Part shown: positions 6,157 through 11,769 of the stretch, in pieces
How positions within the stretch are numbered: position 1 is the stretch's first letter
Layout: each line of letters starts with the position of its first letter
Source: UBA1724 sp963632245
GTDB taxonomy: Bacteria; Verrucomicrobiota; Lentisphaeria; Oligosphaerales; Oligosphaeraceae
Length of the DNA: 11,769 nucleotides
NCBI GenBank assembly: GCA_963632245.1
Contig: CAVGTF010000071.1
Span: 1-11,769 of the forward strand
Reading direction: 5' to 3'
Made by a program: the position numbers and the translations under genes
The notes under the pieces: model-generated
Told to the model about the DNA's origin: nothing
The model's input: the letters and a program-made list of their open reading frames with translations, nothing else
Database searches by the model: none

Positions 6157-8337
6157 CTAGCGCAAGGAGGCGGCGATAACGCACTGGAGTTTTGGCAGCA
6201 GGGAGAGTCGGGTTTGTTCCAGAAGGGAGTCTGTGGGGAGGTCGAGGGCTTCCAGGGCGTGGAGGAGTCGTGCGCTCTCCTCCAGGGTCCCAAGATTCTG
6301 CCAGGAGTCCTCACCCATGCGGGAAATGCGGTCGATCTGCTGACGGCAGGACTCCTCCAGGAATGCGCCCAGGAGATCAGAAGCGAACTCCGAGAGTCCC
6401 TGTCGGCGCGCGAAATCCATCATTTCGCCCTGGGACCACACGCGGTCTTTCCGGAGCGCGGGGGGCACGGTGACCGCCTTGAGTTCCCGCTGATCCTGGC
6501 AGCGATAGCGTGCGGCGTCGGGATTTTCGGAAAGGACGGTCTCCTGCAGGAAGACCTGCGGATAGAAGGCATTGCACTCCACCACGCGGGAATCGTCACC
6601 GCGGACCAGGCGTCCCCGAATGCGGAGGTGTCCCACCCGCGTGGAGGCAATCCGCTCCACCCGCTGGGACCACTTTCGCTGAACGAAGGCGTGGTCGCCG
6701 GACTCCTCCAGAGTGGCCTCGCCGTAACCCTGGCGGGTCTCTTCGCTACGCGCGGTCTCCACCTGTCCGCCATCGTGTTCCAGCAACTCGCACTGCTCCA
6801 GACGCCAGGCATTGGGGAGGGGGTCATTCTCCACAGAGGAAGCGAGTCCCAGGAGCGTGCTCCATCCGGCCTCGGAGAGCGCCTTGGAGAGCGCCACCTC
6901 CAGATCGCCGCGCCAGCTGGCGCCCTGCCCCGGATCGGTGGCAGTGATAACGCCCAGCCGCAGGGTATAGAGCGCCGGCTGTTCCTTCAGAGTCGCCTTC
7001 GCGCGCTGCTCGGCCTCAGCGGATTCCAGGGGGGCTTCGCCAAGGAGCGACGCGAGCAGCTCACCGATCTCCAGGGCCAGTGCCGGATGTCCGGAGTCAA
7101 GGAGCTCGCGCTGGCGCGCCAAGTAGTATTTCCTTGCGCCCTCCAGGAGGCTCTCCGACTGCGTCCGCAGGAGCTCGGTCAGCTGTTCCAGCATTCCCTG
7201 CCGACGGTAGCACTCCCAGTCACCAAAATCGCCCTTTTCCAGGGACGACAGGCGCTGTCGCACCCGCTGAATGGCGCCGGCATAGCCGCCGGTCTCCCCG
7301 GCATGCTGGGACTCCTGGCGGAGTTCGTGGACCCGCCGGCGGAAGAGGCCCTCCAGCACCGCGGTCAGCGCCTCACGGGATGCCTGGGAAGCGGTCTTCA
7401 GACGCGGCTCGCCATTCCATTCCTGGAGGGCATTGGAGAGGAGCGCCTCGCCCTCGGAAAGAGAGAGACCCTCCACCCGCGCAGCAACTCGCGACACGAC
7501 CCGCGCGGGGAAATTCGAGCGGAGGCTCTTCCATTGCGGGAGGGTCTCCTGGTCTTCAATGAGATTCAATTCCGCCAATGCTTCGGGAAGGATGGCCTTG
7601 TCGGCCTCATCCAGCTCCTGGAGGACCCTCGGTGCGCCCAATACATCGCCCTGGAGACACTCCTCGGCATCCGCAGTGGCCGCGGCGAGCCGCTGCTTCA
7701 GCAACAGCGCGCGACGACAGGCATCCAATAGCCGGAGGCTCTCCTGATCGGAAGAAGCGACCTCCAGGCGCGAATGGCTTTCCGCCCATTGACGAAAGTG
7801 CACCGCCTCCTGGGCGCTGGCAGTCTGTTCCAGATACACCGCGCATTCCTGCAGGGGCACCTCCAGGGTCCGCTGGCTCTCCAGGACCCGCCGGCACTCC
7901 GACAGCATGGCGAGCGCCTGCTCGTAGTCCTGCCGTGCGCCCAATGCACCATAGAGGAAGGCGAGTCCGCCATTGGGTGGCACATACGCGAATGCGGGGT
8001 AGCGCTCCGCCAACTCCCGTGCCGCCATACCGCGTAGCAGCGCGCCGCGATCCCGGAGGGCATTGACCACCACGCCGTAGGCATCGCCCGCCCGACGACG
8101 CGCCTCCTCGCCATGCTGGGATTCATACCAGGCGAGGAGGACGTATTGCGCTTCCAGAGAGACGCCCTCCGGGAATTCGATGCGTCCGGCGGTGCCGCTA
8201 CCCCGGGAGGCGTATCCCGGGGGCGCCACCAGGCTCCGGCAAGAGACCACGCCCAACAACAACAGCGCCAGCGCCGCCAGCATTGCCGGCGGGAACGCGC
8301 GTCGCGTAGCAGGATGGAGTTTCTCTTGCAGGGCCAT
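6157..8337 (-). CDS. Large predicted lipoprotein, function unknown
   Basis: 726 residues with no family I recognise. The N-terminus has positive residues (K6, R12, R13), a hydrophobic core 'MLAALALLLLGVVSC' (19-33) and a lipobox-like V-V-S-C with Cys33, so it is probably an envelope lipoprotein. Residues about 60-480 are almost wholly helical, rich in Ala, Leu, Glu and Arg, and could be TPR-like or coiled, although I see no clean TPR consensus. Residues about 480-650 become strand-rich: 'LYTLRLGVITA', then 'DLEVALSKALSEAGW', then 'VGHLRIRGRLV'. This order faintly recalls the CsgG/LpoB-type fold found in the unit to the left; that is inference only. It starts 30 nt after the isomerase stop, so it is probably cotranscribed and may be a partner or client of that isomerase. 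There is no Shine-Dalgarno site; an in-frame ATG at codon 19 would also keep the signal peptide. Confidence 0.7.
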   Translation of the reverse strand: MALQEKLHPATRRAFPPAMLAALALLLLGVVSCRSLVAPPGYASRGSGTAGRIEFPEGVSLEAQYVLLAWYESQHGEEARRRAGDAYGVVVNALRDRGALLRGMAARELAERYPAFAYVPPNGGLAFLYGALGARQDYEQALAMLSECRRVLESQRTLEVPLQECAVYLEQTASAQEAVHFRQWAESHSRLEVASSDQESLRLLDACRRALLLKQRLAAATADAEECLQGDVLGAPRVLQELDEADKAILPEALAELNLIEDQETLPQWKSLRSNFPARVVSRVAARVEGLSLSEGEALLSNALQEWNGEPRLKTASQASREALTAVLEGLFRRRVHELRQESQHAGETGGYAGAIQRVRQRLSSLEKGDFGDWECYRRQGMLEQLTELLRTQSESLLEGARKYYLARQRELLDSGHPALALEIGELLASLLGEAPLESAEAEQRAKATLKEQPALYTLRLGVITATDPGQGASWRGDLEVALSKALSEAGWSTLLGLASSVENDPLPNAWRLEQCELLEHDGGQVETARSEETRQGYGEATLEESGDHAFVQRKWSQRVERIASTRVGHLRIRGRLVRGDDSRVVECNAFYPQVFLQETVLSENPDAARYRCQDQRELKAVTVPPALRKDRVWSQGEMMDFARRQGLSEFASDLLGAFLEESCRQQIDRISRMGEDSWQNLGTLEESARLLHALEALDLPTDSLLEQTRLSLLPKLQCVIAASLR

Positions 8338-8367
8338 GGATTCCGGGAGGGGAGCGATTCGGTAGTG

Positions 8368-8988
8368 CTAGAGTTTCTTGACCACGTACTCGTGGTTGCG
8401 CTTGGAGACGACCTCCACATTGAAGAGGACGCGCTCGGTGCAATTGCCGCTGCGGGTGCCAACGGCCTCCAGAGCCTTCAGGACCTCCAGTCCGCTGATG
8501 ACCTTTCCAAAGACGGTGTGGTGATCATCCAGCCAGGGGGTATCCACGAAGGTGATGAAGAATTGGCTGCCGTTGGTATTGGGGCCGCTGTTGGCCATGG
8601 AGAGGACTCCGGGTCCCACGTGACGCAGGGACTTGTCGAATTCGTCAGCGATGCGGTATCCGGGGCCGCCGGTGCCGGGAGTACCAATGGAGCCCTCCTT
8701 GGAATTGGGGCAGCCGCCCTGTGCCATGAAGCCGGGGATGATGCGGTGGAAGGACTGTCCGACATAGAAGCCGGATTCGGCCAGGTTGATGAAGTTCGCC
8801 ACGGTGTTGGGGCACTTGTCTTCATAGAGCTCCACCATCATATCACCCTTGGTGGTCATGATGCGGACGACGGGATTGGCTTCGGGTGCCGACATTTTGC
8901 TGGGATCCTCCTGTGTGGTCTGGGCTGGAAGTGAAATCGCCGCAAAGGCGAAGAGAGAAAAAGCGAATGCGAGGAGCGTTCTGTTCAT
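8368..8988 (-). CDS. Exported cyclophilin-type peptidyl-prolyl cis-trans isomerase
   Basis: 206 residues. A signal peptide (1 to about 22) is followed by one complete cyclophilin domain (about 38-198). Active-site motifs are intact: 'FHRIIPGFMAQGG' (80-92) with the catalytic Arg82; 'GVLSMANSGPNTNGSQFFIT' (127-146) with the substrate-binding Gln/Phe; and 'WLDDHHTVFGKV' (152-163), where His replaces the Trp found in human cyclophilin A, as in many bacterial enzymes. It catalyses prolyl bond isomerisation, probably in the periplasm, during folding of exported proteins. The ATG at 8988 has GGAGA (8996-9000) 7 nt upstream. It lies 43 nt after rlmN and 30 nt before the large lipoprotein gene, all in one direction. 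There is no lipobox, so it is soluble or loosely attached. Confidence 0.93.
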   Translation of the reverse strand: MNRTLLAFAFSLFAFAAISLPAQTTQEDPSKMSAPEANPVVRIMTTKGDMMVELYEDKCPNTVANFINLAESGFYVGQSFHRIIPGFMAQGGCPNSKEGSIGTPGTGGPGYRIADEFDKSLRHVGPGVLSMANSGPNTNGSQFFITFVDTPWLDDHHTVFGKVISGLEVLKALEAVGTRSGNCTERVLFNVEVVSKRNHEYVVKKL

Positions 8989-9031
8989 CGACGATTCTCC
9001 GTATGGGGTGGATGGTTGCAGGAACGAAGTG

Positions 9032-10093
9032 CTAGGAAAGGGACTGCTGTTGTTGCCGCTTTTGCCGGAGCTGTCCGCAGGCGGCCAGGATGCCCTGCCC
9101 CCGGGAACGCCGGAGGGTGGCGGTGACGCCGCGGGATTCCAGGAAGGCGACTGCCTCCTGGCAACGACGCTGGGTGGGCGCCATCAGGCGACTGTCGTTG
9201 GGATTGCAGGGAATGAAATTCACCTTCGCCTGGAGGTCTGCCGCAATGCGAGCGAGTTTCTCCAAGGCGCCCGGGGAGTCATTCTGGCCAGCCACCAGCG
9301 CGTATTCCAGGGTGAGATGCCGGAAATCGCCCAGCTTCTCCCGGTAGACCTTCATGGCCGCGAAAATCTCCGAAAGCGGATAGCGGTGATGGGCGGGAAT
9401 GATCCGTCCGCGCATCTCGTCATCCACGGCATGGAGCGAGAGCGCCAGATTCCAGGGATCGCCCTCCTTCGCCAGACGGAGGATTCCGGGGACGATTCCG
9501 CTGGTGGAGATGGTGACGCGTCGGACGCCGAAGGCAAGCGCCCGCAGCGCAGGGATGAGTGCATCCAGATTCAGCAGCGGCTCGCCCATTCCCATGACCA
9601 CGATATTGTCCACGCGGCCGCCATTCTCGCGGCTGGCCAGGATCACCTGGTCCATGATCTCGGCAACCGACAGATTCCGGACCAGTCCGCCGCGGCCGCT
9701 GGCGCAGAAGACGCACTGTACCGGGCAGCCCACCTGGGTGGAAATGCAGACAGTGGAGCGTTCGGGTATCCGCATGAGGACGGTCTCCACGGTGTGGCCA
9801 TCCGAGAGCTCGGAGAGCCACTTCACCGTGCCGTCCTCGGGATCCTGGAGGCGCGCAACCGTCTTCAGGGAGAATGCGGGGACCGCCTGCGCCAGGCGCT
9901 CGCGGAAGGCGCGCGGGAGATTCTTCATCTCGTCGTAGGAGGCCGCCAGGCGTCCAGAGAGCCAGTCCTGGATCTGGGTCGCGCGGAAGGGCTTTTCGCC
10001 CAGGGAGACCACCAGCGCCTTCAGCTCCTCCTGGGAAAAGTCCCGGAGGCAGCGCGTAGGCACGGCAGCAGCATTCACGGAGTCGTCACTCAT
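9032..10093 (-). CDS. rlmN: Dual-specificity 23S rRNA (A2503)/tRNA (A37) C2-methyltransferase RlmN
   Basis: 353 residues. A radical-SAM enzyme that methylates C2 of adenosine 2503 in 23S rRNA and of A37 in some tRNAs. The [4Fe-4S] ligands are Cys123, Cys127 and Cys130 in 'VGCPVQCVFC'. The two cysteines of the methyl-transfer mechanism are present, Cys116 (seven residues before Cys123, as C118/C125 in E. coli) and Cys339 in 'AACGQL'. Also seen are the SAM motif 'GMGEPLLN' (168-175), 'STSGIVPG' (196-203) and 'NFIPCNP' (292-298). The frame could extend to 10177, but the ATG at 10093 is chosen because it overlaps the thiI stop in ATGA and has GGAGGAG (10105-10111) upstream. The tail after 343 is a short Gln-rich stretch. 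The overlap implies translational coupling with thiI, and both products modify RNA. Confidence 0.95.
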   Translation of the reverse strand: MSDDSVNAAAVPTRCLRDFSQEELKALVVSLGEKPFRATQIQDWLSGRLAASYDEMKNLPRAFRERLAQAVPAFSLKTVARLQDPEDGTVKWLSELSDGHTVETVLMRIPERSTVCISTQVGCPVQCVFCASGRGGLVRNLSVAEIMDQVILASRENGGRVDNIVVMGMGEPLLNLDALIPALRALAFGVRRVTISTSGIVPGILRLAKEGDPWNLALSLHAVDDEMRGRIIPAHHRYPLSEIFAAMKVYREKLGDFRHLTLEYALVAGQNDSPGALEKLARIAADLQAKVNFIPCNPNDSRLMAPTQRRCQEAVAFLESRGVTATLRRSRGQGILAACGQLRQKRQQQQSLS

Positions 10094-11388
10094 AGTGGGA
10101 GCGGCTCCTCCAGGAGTTGCGGGAAGGGCCGTGACTCGTAGTTCCGGGGATCCAGCATGGTGCTCTGTTCCAGACACTGTCGGAGCAACGCAGGCAGATC
10201 CAGCCGCGCCTCATTGGCCTGCACCAGTCCCAGGGAGGCGTGTGTGGTGGGTGCCACGGGAGCAAAGACGGTGCAGGAATCAGGGACCGCGATCTGGGAA
10301 ATGGGGAAGGTGCCGATCTTCTGGGCGACATCGATGATGTCCAGCTTGTCGTAGACCAGCAGTGGCCGGAGGATCATCATGGGGGTCGCCTGCTGAATGA
10401 CCCGCATATTGGTGAGGGTCTGGCTGGCCACCTGACCGAAGTTCTCGCCCGTCACCAGCGCCTCGGAGCCAAAGCGCCCCGCCACCACCGTGGCAAGACG
10501 CATCATATTCCGGCGATACAAGACCGTGCGGAATTTCTCGTCGCAGTTGTCTCGGATGGCCTTCTGCAATGGCAGCAGATTCACGGCAACGATGCGTCCG
10601 CGCCGCTGGAAGTGGTTCAGGATCCGGACCAGATCGCAGATCTTGGAGAGTCCGGCCTCGGGGGTATAGGGCGCGCTATGGAAGGTAACGAAGTCCACGT
10701 ATGCGCCGCGGCGCATCATCTCGTAGCACGCCACGGGGGAATCGATGCCGCCGGAGAGCAGCGCCAGGGTATCGCCGCCGGAGCCCGTGGGTAATCCGCC
10801 TGCGCCCTCGATGCGCTCGTAATCCACGAAGATCCCGCTGCGCCGCAAATCCACGCCAATGCGCAAGGCGGGCTTCTTGAGATCCAGAGTAAGCTCCGGA
10901 TGTTCCGGAAGCAACCGCATGGCGAAATGCTTCTCAATCTCGGTGGAGTGGAGCGGGAAGGACTTGTCGCAGCGATTCACCCGCATGGCATACGTGCGCT
11001 CCTCCGGGCGCGGAAAGTGCTCCAGGAATGCCTGTGCCACCGCAGGGAAGGTCCGGAAGACGTATTCCTCCAGCGCCTCCAGCGTCCGCTCACAATGCCA
11101 TCCCGGCGAGACCGACGCAATGCCCGGCAAGGCCGGGATCTCACGGCGCAAGGCCGCCAGTTGACTCTCGTCCAGCAATCGACCCTCCTCGCCCGGATAC
11201 AAAAAGACCCGCCCACGCTCGACTTCGTAGCGCCCCTCCGCAAAGGACTCGCCCAGGCACCTCCGCAATCCCTCGATCAAATGGCGCACGAAACTCCCGC
11301 GATTCCGTCCCTTGGTGCCGATTTCGCTGTATCGGCAGCAGACGGAATTGTAGGGCAGCAGCGGTTGCCAGGGGGAATTCTGGGACAT
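10090..11388 (-). CDS. thiI: tRNA 4-thiouridine synthase ThiI (no rhodanese domain)
   Basis: 432 residues. ThiI adenylates U8 of tRNA and inserts sulfur to make 4-thiouridine; in many bacteria it also supports thiazole synthesis for thiamine. Domains in order: an N-terminal ferredoxin-like region with 'YSEIGTKGRNR' (20-30); a THUMP domain (about 85-190); and a PP-loop ATP pyrophosphatase domain with 'SGGIDSPVA' (212-220), 'TGENFGQVASQTLTNM' (313-328) and 'PDSCTVFAP' (369-377), whose Cys372 corresponds to E. coli Cys344. The C-terminal rhodanese domain carrying E. coli Cys456 is absent, as in many non-enteric ThiI, so sulfur must come from a separate donor. The start at 11388 gives the usual short lead before the EIG motif. 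There is no Shine-Dalgarno site: a CT-rich tract and a hairpin lie upstream. It is the first gene after the terminator at about 11480-11534. Confidence 0.95.
   Translation of the reverse strand: MSQNSPWQPLLPYNSVCCRYSEIGTKGRNRGSFVRHLIEGLRRCLGESFAEGRYEVERGRVFLYPGEEGRLLDESQLAALRREIPALPGIASVSPGWHCERTLEALEEYVFRTFPAVAQAFLEHFPRPEERTYAMRVNRCDKSFPLHSTEIEKHFAMRLLPEHPELTLDLKKPALRIGVDLRRSGIFVDYERIEGAGGLPTGSGGDTLALLSGGIDSPVACYEMMRRGAYVDFVTFHSAPYTPEAGLSKICDLVRILNHFQRRGRIVAVNLLPLQKAIRDNCDEKFRTVLYRRNMMRLATVVAGRFGSEALVTGENFGQVASQTLTNMRVIQQATPMMILRPLLVYDKLDIIDVAQKIGTFPISQIAVPDSCTVFAPVAPTTHASLGLVQANEARLDLPALLRQCLEQSTMLDPRNYESRPFPQLLEEPLPL
10105..10111 (-). promoter_or_regulatory. Ribosome binding site GGAGGAG for rlmN
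   Basis: GGAGGAG lies within the end of thiI, 11 nt before the rlmN ATG at 10093. With the ATGA overlap it supports this start over the in-frame ATG at 10177. Confidence 0.6.
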
Positions 11389-11476
11389 TCGGGGGAGGAA
11401 AAGGAGGAAAGAGGGGAAAAAGGCGGATTTCGGCGGGACGCCTGAGGGGAAAAAGAAAGTTTTCCAGGACGTCCCG
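11389..11476 (-). promoter_or_regulatory. thiI leader: hairpin followed by CT-rich tract before ATG
   Basis: The stem CGGGAC (11434-11439) with GTCCCG (11471-11476) encloses CCT/AGG and GGAAAA (11448-11453) with TTTTCC (11460-11465). Between this hairpin and the thiI ATG the coding strand is almost pure pyrimidine (11389-11420) with two TTCCTCC-like units, and no Shine-Dalgarno site. The layout parallels repeats A and B, although the hairpin sequence is unrelated. The role is inferred; it could also be a second, weaker terminator. Confidence 0.5.
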
Positions 11477-11479
11477 TCA

Positions 11480-11534
11480 AAAGAAAAACACCGCCCGGTC
11501 CAGCAATGGGATTGCTTTCGGCGGGCGGCGGTGT
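11480..11534 (-). terminator. Rho-independent terminator after the GGGtGRT gene
   Basis: The outer stem CACCGCC (11489-11495) pairs with GGCGGTG (11527-11533). An inner perfect stem AGCAAT/ATTGCT has a GGG loop (11502-11516). On the minus strand the T-rich tail TTTTTCTTTT follows at once. It starts about 22 nt after the stop codon at 11556 and insulates the thiI unit. Confidence 0.85.
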
Positions 11535-11555
11535 GCGTTCACGATGGAAACGCGA

Positions 11556-11769
11556 TTACTTCATGGCCTCTTCCACGGCGACGGCCACGGAGACAGTGGC
11601 GCCCACCATGGGGTTGTTGCCGATTCCCAGGAAGCCCATCATCTCGACGTGTGCGGGCACGGAGCTGGATCCGGCGAACTGTGCGTCGGAGTGCATGCGT
11701 CCGAGGGTATCGGTGAAGCCGTAGGAGGCAGGACCGGCGGCCATGTTATCGGGATGCAGGGTACGGCCG
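11556..11769 (-). CDS. GGGtGRT protein, C-terminal end (cut by right edge)
   Basis: Only the last 70 codons and the stop are in the window; family members are about 330 residues. The visible part begins inside the family's name-giving motif ('GRTLHPDNM'). It continues with the highly conserved 'GRMHSDAQFAGSSSVPAHVE', 'MMGFLGIGNNPMVGAT' and the terminal 'VAVAVEEAMK'. The family is known mainly from anaerobes and has no established function that I can cite. The protein is likely cytoplasmic. A strong terminator follows, so it is not cotranscribed with thiI. Identification is by recall of a very conserved C-terminus, which I consider secure. Confidence 0.9.
   Translation of the reverse strand, partial: GRTLHPDNMAAGPASYGFTDTLGRMHSDAQFAGSSSVPAHVEMMGFLGIGNNPMVGATVSVAVAVEEAMK

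Noticed and set aside
5983..7731. 582-codon open frame on the plus strand
   Set aside because: It lies opposite the 726-residue lipoprotein, which has a signal peptide and better operon context. The plus frame starts inside the GCAATGG repeats and has no ribosome binding site or recognisable domain.
8849..10141. 430-codon open frame on the plus strand
   Set aside because: It is antisense to rlmN, whose iron-sulfur cysteines and catalytic motifs are intact. It shows no domain of its own.
10094..10177. N-terminal extension of RlmN to 381 residues
   Set aside because: It would overlap thiI by 88 nt. The ATGA overlap start at 10093 has an upstream GGAGGAG and gives a normal family length.
11434..11476. 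A riboswitch (for example thiamine-type) upstream of thiI
   Set aside because: It is a single interrupted hairpin without any conserved riboswitch core that I recognise; the leader is too short and pyrimidine-rich.

Overview
The window is a GC-rich stretch of bacterial chromosome in which every supportable gene lies on the minus strand, so it is read from right to left. No phylogenetic marker settles the host. A GGGtGRT-family protein, an LpoB-type lipoprotein, a FlgT/CsgG-like envelope protein, DUF1015, and repeat-rich spacers with short heptamer arrays together suggest a diderm, possibly of the PVC superphylum (Lentisphaerota/Kiritimatiellota/Verrucomicrobiota). This is inference at low to moderate confidence. 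I see no phage, transposase, CRISPR array, tRNA or rRNA.

Layout in the direction of transcription. (1) 11769-11556: the last 70 codons of a GGGtGRT protein, followed by a strong intrinsic terminator (about 11480-11534). (2) 11388-6157: thiI (tRNA 4-thiouridine synthase without rhodanese domain), rlmN (overlapping thiI by 4 nt, ATGA), a secreted cyclophilin-type prolyl isomerase, and an unrecognised 726-residue predicted lipoprotein. (3) A 354-nt repeat-rich spacer (5803-6156). (4) 5802-3268: a DUF1015 protein and a diaminopimelate decarboxylase-like enzyme, closed by a perfect 10-bp terminator hairpin (3224-3250). (5) 3039 to the left edge: an LpoB-like lipoprotein, a 477-residue exported protein with two LPP20-like segments, and a FlgT-like exported protein cut by the edge. 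The last three appear to form one envelope module.

The most unusual content is between the genes. Two copies of an element, each exactly 109 nt, lie in the same orientation about 12-20 nt upstream of the start codons of the first genes of units 4 and 5. Each copy has three hairpins followed by four TTCCTCC heptamers, read on the coding strand. The distal stem differs between copies but stays fully paired, so it has covaried, which points to selection on RNA or DNA structure. A simpler hairpin plus CT-rich tract precedes thiI, the first gene of unit 2. The three unit-leading genes therefore have anti-Shine-Dalgarno-like pyrimidine tracts before ATG, while four internal genes (rlmN, the isomerase, lysA, the 477-residue protein) have ordinary Shine-Dalgarno sites. 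This contrast is the best candidate for something undescribed here.
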